The translations under genes and the position numbers were made by a program. Shown piece by piece: positions 41,625 to 54,235 of a stretch of DNA of 64,000 bases. Source of the DNA: Oidiodendron maius Zn. Its lineage: Eukaryota > Ascomycota > Leotiomycetes > Myxotrichaceae. How positions within the stretch are numbered: position 1 is the first letter of the stretch; each line of letters begins with the position of its first letter. Location: assembly GCA_000827325.1 (NCBI GenBank), contig KN832876.1:248001-312000 (forward strand), read 5' to 3'. Below the pieces are notes generated by a model that searched no databases, was not told the DNA's origin, and saw only the letters and a program-made list of their open reading frames with translations.

Positions 41625-44171
41625 TTACCAGCCCTTCTTTCGAGCAAAGCGCTTGTTGAGGAGCGCTAGAACCTTAGGTACATTAAATTGGACATATTCA
41701 AGATCGAGGTCCTCTTGACCATCTTTTTGCATCTCGAGGAGATCGTCTAATTTGAGATCGAGCTCAAGAAGCCCGCGGTTGCGCCCTGTAAAATATTAGT
41801 ATCATTAACACTTTATCCAAATTTGGGTCAACGTACCCTTGTAGTGAAGAGATATGACAAATGTACCAGGCAAAGGACTTGTGAAGTTGAAGAAAATGTT
41901 CGCCCTGCGATTATCCGGCACATTACTCTTCTGAATGACGCCTTGCTTCTCAAGGTCCTGATGTGTGAATTTGTAGGGACCTAAAACTTGTTGCTTCTGC
42001 GCTTTCCGTTTAGTGCCTTCACTTTGACTTCGGACGTTGTGCAAGTAACTCTTGTACGTCTCGAGTTGTCCAACGAGATATGTATTATGATCTCGGATAG
42101 TCTGGAAGACTTGGTCAAGCTTTTCAGTCTCGGCAATAACGCCGTCCTTGAGGGAGCCGAGATGCTGCAATTCTTGCTCAACTTCATCCCGGAGCAGACT
42201 GAATCCGTCAGACTTATCAATGACTTGAAGCTCTTGTAATTGACTGAGTAGTTCCATGGCACGTATCCCCTTTCTCACCATCACAGCATCGTTCCGAGAA
42301 GTGGCCGCAGCGTCAGCTACTCGTTCAAGCCGGAGCGGTCGGCGAGCGACCGCACTATTGGCAGGTACTGAGCGCATGATCTGCACAAAGGTAGACTTCG
42401 CCTCCATGAAGAAGATTTCTTCTTGTGTGATGTCGAGCGCGGCAGTAAGGTCGTCAATAGCGGTCTCCCACTTACTGAACAAGGGCAAATTGATTGTTCT
42501 GTTCTCTTTGCGAGGCAACTGAGCAGGAGCTGGCCCGAGATCAGCTAAGATCACGGCCAGATGGGAATTTTCGTCCTTGTTGAGCTCATTGCTATGCTTT
42601 TCAAGTAGGGCATGCGTGGCATACACTTCATTGAGGGTGATGGAGAGTTCCAAATCCTTTTTAGAGAGTGCAACATAATTATCCATCTCTAAGCTCTCAT
42701 AGAAGTCTTGCACCTCACAAAGGTCGAGCATGAACTTATTCACCCGTTCCTTATTCTGCTGGATAAAGGGCTGCAATTTGGCCATATACGGCTCCTTGGC
42801 GTACGACGGCTTGTTGGCAAGATTCTGTAACATTTTCGCTATCAAAGTCAACGTTCTCCGTGGGCGCTCGGCGGGGGTACCATCAATTAACATGTACGAC
42901 TTTGGTGTGACGATCGCAGGGTTGATGAATCTTAGGAAGAAGAAGCCTCCAATAAGCGTGCATATGACCTGGTCATTTGCATCCGGGTATTTCCGCTTCG
43001 TCAGACTTCGAATTTGCTTACAGATCCACCGGATTCCATATGGAGTCTCTTCTAAGCCGTCGATAATTGTCGTCAAAAATCCATTCGCAATTTCCATCAA
43101 CATAGTAAGCCGCGGTTCGATAATAGCTTGGACCTGCGCATTCTCCGCAGCCTGCTCAGCAGTAATTCCCCGTGGCAAAGAAGCCGGCACATTTCCGGTG
43201 TCTTCCTCAATCTGCTCGATCATACGTTCATAAACCTTGAGCGGGTTGATCTCGAGGTCGAGATCTCTCAACTCGATGAGTCCATTTATTCTGTCTGCCA
43301 AGACCGTTTTGAGGTAGCTCTGCCCTGGACCTCTTCGAGTATACGTGGTCATCATCCGGGACACCGGGGTATTCGCACGAAGGAGGGAGGAGTACTCGGG
43401 GGTGTTGTCGAATTGGTACGTTAACACAGACTAGAAATTCTGGTCAGCGTGGGATGTAGTATGAAGCAGTGATAAATCTGTTACCTGGAACATGGTCAAG
43501 AGGAGATGCTCCTCACGGCTCTCGTATTGATTTCCGTAGATTGTGAACATGACGGTCTGGAGTAACGAGTCAATCTCAGCCATAGTAACCAGACGGCAGA
43601 GGTGAGCAATGTGTCTCGGCTCGGACTGTAGCAGAAAGAGCAGATTCCCATATTTTTGGGTCTTCTCGTCATTAGGAAAGGAGCCTTCTTGCAGGTCAGC
43701 CGCATCCTCGAGGTGGCTCGCGACTTCATTTTGCTAGTATAAAGTCAGTAAAAGTCTCACGACAATGCAGCTCTCTCACTCACTTCTTCTAGGGCCATCC
43801 GATTCTGGATCAACAAGGCTATCCGCGAATCGAGATATCTAACATCTTTCTCTAGGACGAAATTCTTCTTGGATTGCGAGGAAATCTTGGATTTCAAGTC
43901 GCGCAATATCTTTTGGGCTATTCAGGTCTGTTAGCAGGTTGCGCGCCCCGACGCTACGAAAACGTCTACCTTTTGCAAGATCATCTTCAATCTCTAGGTC
44001 CTTCTCATTTGCAGACATCGACATGTACAGCGTGGTCATGGAGTAGCGCTTCGACTGGCGGACCGACCGCCCTCCATCGTGAGACGACATGGTGTTTTGG
44101 CGAGACACTGGCTGGAAGGAGGAAGAGGACGCCGTTGACGCCCGCGACGGGTTCTGAAGCATTACGCTCAT
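41625..44171 (-). CDS. gapA: Ras GTPase-activating protein, GapA/Sar1 type
   Basis: It stimulates GTP hydrolysis on Ras and so limits Ras signalling in polarity and development. Five exons, 44171-43970, 43917-43784, 43733-43485, 43430-41837 and 41785-41625, give 779 residues. The N-terminus is Ser-rich with a coiled-coil stretch (residues about 60-115). The RasGAP domain covers about 150-480. A likely arginine finger is Arg213 in [14 protein letters not shown]. The [12 protein letters not shown] signature is intact. The RasGAP C-terminal domain spans about 590-779 ([16 protein letters not shown] onward). No IQ motifs or calponin domain are seen, so it is the short fungal Gap1/Sar1 class rather than IQGAP. 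The symbol follows the Aspergillus name. Confidence 0.92.
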
Positions 44172-46592
44172 CGGGGCGACTTTTAGTAAACTATAGCTTG
44201 AGAGTCGCGCTTATGTTCCCTTTCCTGCGCACCTCCTTTACCAGCGCAGTGTATTGTTCGGGACCAAGTCGCTCAGACCAAAAGGTCTGCTATAGAAATT
44301 GACCGTGTGCTGGACGAAACAGGTTGACCGTCGATCGCAGAAGGGCTTTCAGGCTTGAGAATGCGCAGAATGGCTCTCTGCCGTGGGAGTCGCAGCTCTA
44401 GGCCGTCGTAAATACAAGTTTCCAAAGGGAGGTATTAACTCTCGTCTCGGGTCGACCAGCGAGCGACTCGACGCAGAGCCTCGCACACGTGCGGAGTACA
44501 AGCGCAAGAGCGCGCCGAAGGGAAGTCGTCGAGGGTTCAATGCGGTCGTCCGAGCAAGCGTGGGCCGTTGGTGGAGGGTTGATGGGAATTCGTGGAAAAG
44601 GGTGGTTGCGGGATGGACGAACGGGTGAAGGTGCGGCCTCAGATAGCAGGTTTCCGACACGAGTCAAGCGCAAGACGGTTACGAACTAAGGCGAGCCTGC
44701 CGAGGGCGTGAGAGCTGCACGATAGCAGCAACAAGACAGCGATGCCGACGACCACGGCAGCAACATAAACAATAATAAACTTGAGGGGACAGAGGCGCGG
44801 CGTTGCGTGGGAGAAGAGGGGAAGCAGGCCGACGAGAAAGTGTTTTCCGGGACAGTCAGACAGGCATCTCGAAACCAGCGAGGAATCCCTGCAGGGAGGA
44901 GACGCAACCGCCACTTTCCCTGGCAAGCAACTAGAGACTGAGTGGCCGTGTCGATCCTCACGAGTGTGCAGCACCGTGGACGCAAAAGGGCGTGCTCGGG
45001 AAGATCGGTGTGTGCGCGCAGAGGGGGGAGGCGGGGGGAGGAAGGAAAGGGAAAGGGAAAGGGGGCGTCTCTCTCATGGATATCATTTCTCAGTGCCAGA
45101 GACGATGGCATCAGCAGTCCGCCTCGAATGCAGGCAGCATCATACAACACCATCTCTACGTCGAATTGTTTGGCATCTCTTGCAATCCCTTGTACCCTCG
45201 CGCAGGCCAGTTATTAATACTCCGGCTGCCATCGACTACAGGTACGGGGATAGACTGCCATCGGCGTCACGCGTGTATTTTGGTCCTGTACTGTACCTGG
45301 GACCGTCAGGGGAACTCCGGAGATATCTTGGAGATGGGTCCAGGGGCAGGCGAGAGAACGGGCCTTTGACCCACGCCATCCCTGGAATACTCGTGTCGGC
45401 GCTCTGCGGGCCCCAGTGTGGGCAGTAATGATTGATACGAAGAGCCCTGAGGCTGTCTCCAAAAGCAAACGGCACGCCAGGCCTCGTGCTGCGTGCTGCT
45501 ATCCTGCGAGGCGCGAGATAGCCGCCCGCCGTCGATGCATATTATAGGCTTGGCAATATGACAATTGACAAACGTGCGATAAAGGGGTGACCGGACTCCC
45601 CCCGTCACAGGTCATAGCGACTGCTCCGGTTGATAGACTCGTGTTCACATTCACATGCATAAAGACTGAGGTGTTCCTGTAGCTGCTGACTGTGATTAGG
45701 TTAGGGACGGATAGATGGAGCTGACATCATGGAATGAAGCCACAGCCGCTTGCCCAGTATGTAGGAGCTCTCTGCTACTAAGCTCCCGCATCCAGTTGCC
45801 AGATGTGCGCAGGTCGAAAGGTTCGGTAGGGCCACACACTCTCTAACACTGCTATGGAAAATCTTCAGGAAAGCCGGACCAACTAGGCCGAACTTGCGAG
45901 TGTCGCCTTTTCGGGGACAGAGGGAATCGATGGGGGATCCAGCATATCAGCATGTCGAGCCCGGTTACCCAGGATCAAACCTGAGACTTGTCGCACATCA
46001 GAGATTAATTGGAATACAGGTAGGAGGCGCCACCTGTGTTGCCACTTCTAGATTAAAGGGATGAACCGCGAAGAGAAGTCTCCCGGCAACCTCCACAACC
46101 CCCGCAATTCCAGCCAGCTCTTCTCCTATGTCATGCTTTTGTAGGAATAATATCACTTCCCCGTGTTTCTCGCCACGTAGGAGACCCTTCCAGCTGCCAG
46201 CTAAAGGAAGCAGGATATACGGAGGTGCAGGCCCCGAGTATTGTTACACCGCCTTCGCAGGGGGTTGCACTGGAGTACACTGTAGAATACGCTGTAGAGG
46301 CATTTTGCTTGGCAGAGCCCAAAGGCGGTGTGCCAATACTTAGGGCCTGTAGCAGTTCGGAGAGGCTGCCTCGGCTGCTAAGGCCTAGCGAGTCTAGCTC
46401 CCGTCAGCCTGCCTCTCCCGCCTAGATCTGGCTTGCGTTGCGTCACTACTTCACCACTTTCCCGTATCATTACCAACATTGATGGAGACGATGCATATCC
46501 TAGACCCCCAGTCCCCTGCCTTCTGGTACGATGCTGCATATCTCCCTCCCTGAACCTAGAACCTGAATGGCGATCTGATCTGAATAGCACCC
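44172..46592. other. 2.4-kb divergent region, RasGAP / NYN protein
   Basis: Probable leaders and promoters of the two divergent genes. Numerous short ORFs without family resemblance. A purine-rich run occurs near 45017-45066. Nothing else recognised. Confidence 0.5.
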
Positions 46593-48145
46593 ATGACATT
46601 AGATAGCGCTGCGCTATGGGACTTTACCCCCATCTACGATATCCTCGATGCCTTCAAACCGCCGTCTCTGGATGGGAGTCCGTCAGAGAATGGCGGAACG
46701 CCGCTTCCTCTGGTCGCCATTCCCTCTCTTGTCAGTCCCACAACGAGGAGGCCCGCTTGTCTAGGAGATTTTGACCGGGTCTTCGAGTTACTTGGTCTAC
46801 CCACCGAGAAACATCGTCCAAGACATGAGTCAACAGGATCTTCCTCGACTACCCGCTCTCACCATTCAACCCCTCCTTCTTCGATTCCCGACGAGACTGC
46901 ATGCTTTGACGAGTTTGTTGATCGCGTGAAGGGAGTCCGCTGGACAGACCAGGTGGATGGGACAGGGCTCGCAGACCGATTTGATTCTGAACCAGAGCTT
47001 TCGTCCACCCGCCCGCATTCTGCAAAGCACCCGGAACGCCATCGAAGTTCTCGGAATGCTTCTGCAGTCAAATTCGCACCTCTGTCTGTCGTAAGAGAGA
47101 GCGCCTCTTTTGGCGAATTGTTGGCGCCTCGACCCAAGTCCGAAGGCTCACTGTGGACGCCGCCTTCAATCCCGAGCATACAGGTCGATCCGTTGATAAT
47201 CCAGCCAATAGATTATCTTACAGCGGAAGAGAAGAGGGCAAAGCTTTTACAAAAGCTAAAAGCTGATTTCCAGGTTGCGTCAGACTCGCTAGGATATGCT
47301 GGTGACGATGGCATACACGTTTTTGTAGATTGCTCCAACATCATAATTGGCTTCTATAACGAACTTAAAATCAAAAGAGGCCACAACATACGAGCATATA
47401 TCAAGCAGGCTCCCATGTCATGGCATTCCTTGGCTCTAATTTTAGAGAGAGGTACGTATCTCGAATCCAGTGTGAACCAGCTACTCAGACGAAAACAACG
47501 GACGAATTATTTAATTGCGCCATCCTGTGGCTCTGCTCATGTGATAATTCTGACTTCGGAACAGGTCGCCCAGTAGCCCGCAGAATCCTCGTAGGCTCTA
47601 ACGGCTCGCCTGCTGACGGACGATCCCCAAGGCTTCCGGCGTATATGTTGGAAGCTGAGAGGTGCGGCTACGAGCTCAATATCTTAGAGCGCGTTTTAAA
47701 GCACAAGGAGCCGACACCGCCGAAGAAGAAATCAAGAGGTACTGGGAATGGCTATGCGACAGCTTCTGGCCATTCGAGTGGCTCGGATGGAACATTTCTG
47801 AGCACGAAGGTTGTCGCGGAGCAGGGAGTCGACGAGATCCTACAGATGAAATTACTCGAGAGTCTAGTTGACACCCGCCAGCCTTCAACCATTGTCCTGG
47901 CCAGCGGAGACGCGGCCGAGGCGGAATACTCGGGAGGCTTCTTGAAAAACGTGGAGAGAGCCCTATCCAAAGGCTGGAAGGTTGAGCTTGTTGCTTGGGG
48001 TACCGGGCTCAGCCATGAATATTTATCGAGGGAGTTTCTGCGACGGTGGATAGGCAGATTCGAGATTATTTTGTTGGATGATTTCAGCGAGGAGCTTCTA
48101 GCATTGTATACATTCCCTGTTCGCTCTGAGCTTGGAAGGAAATAG
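46593..48145 (+). CDS. NYN-domain (PIN-like RNase fold) protein
   Basis: NYN domains have a PIN-like nuclease fold and occur in RNA-processing proteins. Exons 46593-47451 and 47565-48145 (113-nt intron, phase 1) give 479 residues. Residues 1-230 are Pro/Ser-rich and mostly disordered, with one conserved-looking patch (CFDEFVDRVKGVRWTD). The NYN domain follows: Asp246 in GIHVFVDCSNIIIGFYNEL, a middle with RRILVGSNGSP, Asp402 in IVLASGDAAEAEY and GWKVELVAWGTGLSHEYL. Acidic residues at the expected strand ends (Asp246, Asp402) fit a metal-binding active site, so catalysis is plausible. The insertion between the two halves is Lys/Ser/Gly-rich. No named orthologue comes to mind. Confidence 0.82.
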
Positions 48146-48708
48146 GAGATGGTTCAAATTTCACATAGCATAGCGTCGGCGCAAGTCCGAGATATTTCTG
48201 AGTTGCATGTGCATAGGTGGCAGCATTGGGGTTGCATAAATAAATGCGCATATCGGCCAGTGTTTCCTGTATGTCTCTTTTGTTGCCTTTGAGCCAGTTT
48301 CTAGCAGTACAGAATACTTCCCGTGATGGTCTCCGATCCCGTATCTTAGATAAGGCGACGAAACTAGGGACCTCAAACCCCTGGATTCAGGAACAAGCGA
48401 GAACGCGAGGCTGAGCCTTTCCTCTCACGTTTGACCGCCAGCGTCACGCATCCTGGATACAGGATGCGTGCTAGACAACAAAGTGAATTCACAATATATA
48501 TCGCAAGCCGAATGTATTCATGCCCTCTCAATCCTGGTTTGGCGGTGCACTCGTCACTCCACCCATCAACTACCGTCTTACTACAGCGCCTCGAGTGTCT
48601 TAAAGTCGAGCTGTGAGATAGATATGATCAGATCGGGCATAACAGGAGCTATGCCTGCGCACCAGATAGGTAGCTATCTCTCTAGCATTGTTAAATCTTC
48701 ACTAACAG
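48146..48708. other. Intergenic / unresolved 5' end of the DNA methyltransferase gene
   Basis: The first coding exon of the downstream methyltransferase should lie here. Candidate starts (ATG at 48464 and 48624) and the donor at 48670 do not join in phase to the acceptor ending at 48708, so I leave the first exon undefined. Confidence 0.5.
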
Positions 48709-51700
48709 GATTGAAGACAATGAGGATCCAAGCGAATGCAGTTCATCTAGTGACGAATCGTCCAGCGCAGAAACTAGATTTACAATCGTACATGAGCCTG
48801 ACTTGGAGATCGAATCTTCTCCTGACCCCTCTTCTGAGGAGTTAGGCATAATTTCTAATTTGTCCTCAGACGCCCCCGACCAAATCTCTAGATCGTCTTC
48901 GGTTTCCCGCTCGACATCAAGGTCTCTGAGCGATAGCGCTCACTCACAAATGCCAAACACTTCTAAAGGGGCCGCAAGTATAACAGAATGGGGTCCACCG
49001 AATCTGCGCCGGCTCACGTCTATCAGGTCGTCTCAGTTGCGATACCCGAAGTCCCAATATTGCAATTACGTGCCCCCACTCCCAATTTGTTATGAGAAAT
49101 ATGCAGTTAATGACCTTCTCGAGGCACACGCCAAACAAAAGCTTGCCGAGGGCGGACCATGCGGGACAGCATCACTCAAGCAAGATTTTTTAGAATTCGA
49201 GCTTTCGGAATTTGTGGTTTATCTCCCTGATAACCGACACCATCCATTTGAAATTTGGTCTCTACAGGATCTTGCAAGCAAAAATTCTTGCTCTACCCTC
49301 CTATTTGATGGCATTCTCCGTGTAGGAGATGTCCGTCGCTATGTACAGGCAGTTCCGTTTAATATATGTTCCGTAGGGAATTATGGCGAGGATATCCACG
49401 ATGTTGGAGACAATATTTGGATCAGATCTACTCTTTTGGCCAAATCTGACATCTACTACCGTCTGAAATCTCCAGCGCCTGAGTATGCGCGCTTCTATCA
49501 AGGCTTCCTCTGGCTAGCAAACCTCGCAAAACATTTTGTCGACTACTGTCAATGGTCAGTTGATAAAAGGATGCAAGTTTCCGTCTTCAACTTCCGTACC
49601 AAGTTTTCTCATTGGTTACAAAGGAAGCATGGGATGTCTTCAAGTTTTCAATCATGGTACAAAAATTATATAAACGATGACTTCCGACATGCCGTAGCTG
49701 CCAACATCCACTTCCTGTTCAAAGAAAGCATTGGCATCGAAGATAAACTCCGCAATCTAACCATATGGAATGAACTTCTAGAGAAAGACATTGTTCCTGT
49801 TCAGAAGCTCAAGGAATCAATGACAATAGTCACGCCTTATGTCTATGATTGTTTCAGACACTTACGATTTGGCCATCTGCTGAAATCAGTGGTACCAAAA
49901 TATCCAGAACAGAAGCCTAATAATCTTCACATTAAGGCACACTTCCTTCCAGTGGTGAGAGTTCCCCACGAGAGAATGTCCGAGCCTTTGACAAGGCTGT
50001 CTGACATCAGCAAGAGTCACTCTGTAGAGAGTCAAGACACCAATCCCTGGGACAAAAGGGACCCAAACTGTAGAGCGATTAGAGTTGGAGATGTTCTGTC
50101 TGTCACTAAAGATGGCGAAAACTCAGTATGGAAGGATGAAGCAACCCAATGGAAAGCTGCTGATGTTTGTTGGTACCTATACGTCCAAGGTGTGTACGAG
50201 TCAAAAAATGGCAAGCAATCCTTTGCGGGCATTTGGCTTTACAAATCTTCGGACACCTGCTGTGCTAAGATGAAATACCCATATCCTAACGAGCTTTTCC
50301 TTTCGGATAACTGCACTTGCTCTCATGGTCGGATACAAGAAGATGAGGTCCTTGATAAAGTGACCGTTGAGTGGCATGGCTCGCCATCAACATCGCGGCA
50401 GGGTTTCTTTGTCCGGCAAACTTACCTTGAGAATGAGAAGTTTGAAAGTTTGAAAGAAGAGCATAAGACTTGTGAACATCTTAAGCAAAGAGAAAAATCA
50501 GTAGCACAAACTCAGAAATTCCCCATTGGTCAAACAGTGCTCGTTCATCCACCTGAACAAAAGCCGAAACATGCCCTAGAGCCGTACGAGATTATCATGT
50601 ACATCGAAGACGGGACCAAAAGACTGGTCGTCTTGAAGCATCTTTTAAGGCGGAATGAGATTGCTGGGCAAGCTGGACACCGACGAAACGAATTGGTGTA
50701 CAGCGGCAGAACTCACCAAGTGGAGATGAAAAGAATTGAATGTACCTGCCTTGTTCGCTTTTACAGTGAAGCGGATGTTACAGGACACACGATACCAACG
50801 CCTTATGACCGAGATGGAACTGGAAATGCGTTCTACATCACAACAAGGCTAATTGAACAAGATGGATCCCAGACCTTGGAGCCGATCGAGTACGATCTTC
50901 CGCGGACACTAATTCAAGGATTCGACCCGACAGAGGCATCACCTCACAAATTACTCCGAGGCTTAGATCTTTACTGTGGCGGCGGTAATTTTGGAAGGGG
51001 TCTCGAGGAAGGCGGTGCGTTGCATAACGAATGGGCCGTGGATTATGCGAAAACCCCAATGCATTCATATTATGCAAACTTGAAGGAACCGTCTGGCACG
51101 AAGTTATTTTGTGGCTCTGTGGATGACCAGTTATATCAGGCTCTTTGTGGCAATCCCAAGCGATCTGACTTAATTCCCCTGCCTGGGGAAGTGGATTTCA
51201 TATCGGCAGGCAGTCCTTGTCAAGGATTCAGCGCTCTAAATTTAGTGAGAAATAATAATAAAGGGCTGAAAAATCAATCTCTGGTTGCCAGCGTCGCGGC
51301 ATATATCGATTTCTATCGCCCGAAGTATGGACTGCTGGAAAACGTGATGACCATGGCCCAAAAGGGGCTTGGCCGCGACGAAGATGTCCTTTCACAGCTA
51401 ATATGCGCTATTGTCGGCATGGGCTATCAGCTTCAACTCTTCGTTCTCGATGCCTGGAGCCTTGGCTCACCACAATCTCGGAGTCGACTCTTTGTATCAT
51501 TTGCTGCTCCAGGCTATCCGCCACTTGAACATCCGCAGCTGTCACATTCGCATCCGGCAAATATCAAGTCGAGAGGACTTGGGAAACTGGCCAACGGGCA
51601 ATCATTTGGTCACCGGATCCACTGTCCCACGCCTTTCGAATATGTTACAGCATCTGATGCTACCACAGATCTCCCGGATATTGGGGATGGCCAAACCTAT

Positions 51701-53008
51701 CAGTGCACGCCATTGCCGGATCATGTTATGACAATAAAACCTTCAACAGACCTTCGATCCCAAATGGCTGTAATACCTACGTACCCTCAAGGATCCTCCT
51801 TCGTTTCTGCTTGGAAGGAAGGTAACGGCGTTATGACCAAAGAGCAGCGTGCTTTATTCCCAAGCAGCACGAGTACAGGGAAAACTCGGCAATGTGTTCA
51901 GAAGACCTCAAAAGCGTGGGGCAGAGTCCATCCACGTCGACTTTTCCCAACCATCGTAGTCAAGGTTTATCCCATGGACGCACGGATGGGCACGTGTTTG
52001 CACTGGGAGCAGCAACGAATTCTCACCGTCATGGAAGCAAGACGGGCACAAGGATTCCCTGACCGTGAAGTGCTTGTTGGAAGTGCCGCAGAAAAATGGA
52101 AGGTTATTGGCAATAGCGTCCCCCGTACAGTTTCTCTGGCCCTTGGCTTATCTCTTCGAAATGCTTGGCTCAAGTGCCTCTCGCACCAGGAACCAAACAC
52201 TGTCGAAATTGAGACTAGATTCACTTTGCCGGCGACCAAAACCAACGTCAATGAGATATCCCGAGCCCAGCTCAGTCACAAAGAAACGATCCTCCGAAGC
52301 CATGATAATATTCCAAACGAGTCAAATGTTGGGCGACATCTTGGCCCACGGCCACTTATATCGACCACACGCATTTTTAGGCATAATAAAACAATCACTA
52401 CCTCTAATGCCAGACCAGGTCGAAATAGCCCCGTTGGACAGCCAGAGAATATACAAACGAAAACAAAGGTCCTGGCAGCAGGAAACTCTTTGAAACGGCA
52501 GCATTGCAGCATACAAGAAGCTAGTATTCTAACCGCTGAAAAGCGACACAAGGCTTTAAAGCTATCGGCGCTTGGCCCGGACCCGTCCTCCTCATCAATG
52601 TCGAGTCATGAAAGAGCGGAATCAAGATATCTCACTGGTCATTTTACGAACCCATCAGGCCTTTCAAAAAGGTCTGATGTCTTCTTAAATCGAGTAGCTG
52701 TGCAAAGAAGAGAATCACTTGAAGATAGAAGGTTAATCATTCCTAATTCCGAGAGTGAGTCTATTGATGAGGATGAGAAAGACGAAGAGGGTACAATGAG
52801 TTCAGTTGTCTCCAGAATGACTCAATCCGGAATGAACGGTGCCAAACGACTAAGCAGTGGAGAATCTCAATGTCATATCTTCATCAATTTGGATACTGAC
52901 ACGGAAGATAATACCTCACCTGACAGTGTAGTCTCGGGTCAGAATATCATACGCTCTCCGCAACCAAAGTTCGTACATTCTCATAATGACAAGGCCGAGT
53001 GGCTCTAG
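48709..53008 (+). CDS. dim-2: DIM-2-type DNA cytosine-5 methyltransferase
   Basis: In Neurospora DIM-2 makes 5-methylcytosine at heterochromatin and RIP-mutated DNA, guided by H3K9 methylation and HP1. One large exon begins after a CACTAACAG acceptor (48708) and encodes about 1430 residues to TAG 53006-53008; the first short exon is unresolved. Order: acidic/Ser-rich N-terminus; RFD-like domain at about nt 49180-49570 (LLFDGILRVGDVRRYV, EYARFYQGFLWLANLAKH); a BAH domain at about 50075-50385 (CWYLYVQGVYESKNGKQ, NELFLSDNCTCSH); a second BAH-like part (about 50520-50790); then the catalytic domain. Motif I is DLYCGGGNFGRG (from 50966). Motif IV is SPCQGFS with the catalytic Cys codon at 51218-51220. 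Motif VI is ENV (51338-51346), motif VIII QSRSR (51473-51487) and motif X VIGNSVPRT (about 52104). A 300-residue polar tail ends the protein. No lesion is seen; all key residues are present. Confidence 0.93.
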
Positions 53009-53569
53009 TAGACGAATCGAATTATGAGCCGGGATAGACGTAGTCAAGCATAGCATTGCATTTGGGTGGACGCATTGAATATGAGAAGCAGTGTGCTTCA
53101 AACATGGTGCAGACTGCCAAGGCAGCGAATCAGATGCATTTAGCTGGTATTGAAGCTGGGAGTTGGGAAAATACATGGGCATCCTAATACCTCTGTGGAT
53201 CGAATATACGGGAATGGGATGACACAGTGTACATAGACACTCCAATCCGGACCCTTATCCAGAGCTCTTGGTCAGGAAGAGAATCGCAATTGGCCGAGTT
53301 TCCTGATATGGCTGCGCGATAGAGATAAGGATTCCCTCCCAACATATCAGCTTTCGCCTCCCCCCGCGTCAAGCCAAATTACGTATACCCGTCACAAGAT
53401 CATAATCCGGACTTTATCTGTATATCTAATATACGTGTATATATATCAGTGCCAAGCGCCAAGTGCCAAGACCCCGCCATTAGCATCTTTGAAGCCTATC
53501 GCCAATTCTCTGCACCCCCCTTCCCCGCAAAGTCCCCTTGATAAGGCAAGATACCATTCCCAACTCCCA
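53009..53569. other. Intergenic
   Basis: 3' flank of the methyltransferase gene and 5' flank of the small GAGNI protein gene. It includes a TA-rich run near 53420-53446. No gene seen. Confidence 0.6.
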
Positions 53570-54102
53570 ATGGCCAGTCAAATATCCCGAGCTGGTCTTT
53601 CCAGCCCTTGTTACTCGGCACGCAACAGCCGGGAGCATCTGATCCCAAAATCCCCCCGGCCGCGGAGTCTTCGTGCAAGTCACGTGCGCACCGCGAGAGT
53701 GATAGCAGCGGAGCGCAAGCAGGCCAGTAAGGGGGGTGTATTAATTGAGCCGAAGAGGAGTCATGGAATTGGAGGAGCAGGAAACATACGTATGTAATCC
53801 AGTATCCTTATTTTGTGTGATGGTCGAGGAGTGCCTACTGCTGATACCGTACATGTATAGGCCGACCGTCTGAAGTTATTTACCCTTTGAAGTTAAACGA
53901 AGATGGGACGAGGAAGAGGGGGTTAAGTTGGTCTAGTAAATCAATGGCATCGGGGTTAAGTCATGACGGAAAACGTTCTGTGCTTTTAAATCTGTTTAAT
54001 AGGAAAGGAAGCATGAGCGAGTCACCAAAGAGAGTGACTAAGGAGCCTGTGGTAACGCAGAGAGAGAGTGGCGCGCTCGATGAACGGAGCAGTGGGAGAT
54101 GA
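53570..54102 (+). CDS. Small GAGNI-motif fungal protein (DUF3602-like)
   Basis: Exons 53570-53789 and 53861-54102 (71-nt intron, phase 1) give 153 residues. The true start is the ATG at 53570; the longer frame upstream begins only with GTG. The conserved core is split by the intron: GIGGAGNIR at the end of exon 1 and RPSEVIYP at the start of exon 2. GxGGAGN motifs typify a family of small fungal proteins of unknown function. The rest is basic and Ser-rich (SRNSREHL, KRSVLLNLFNRKGSMSESPKR) and may be phosphorylated. No signal peptide or membrane helix. Confidence 0.8.
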
Positions 54103-54235
54103 ATAAGCTGTACAAATAAATATACGCCTGTATGGGGAGACGAAAAGCCAGTCTAAATATTACATATATTGCTGTAAAATATACAAGCTTTTATCGACGC
54201 CCTATATCGAAAAGCTATTCAAGATTTCCCTGCGG

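Noticed and set aside
45950-46000. tRNA-like GGTTTGATCC stretch on the minus strand
   Set aside because: No matching acceptor stem or D arm could be found around it.
48464-48669. Candidate first exon of the DIM-2 gene
   Set aside because: The ATG at 48464 hits an in-frame stop at 48614-48616, and the ATG at 48624 with the donor at 48670 is out of phase with the acceptor at 48708 and leaves a 39-nt intron.
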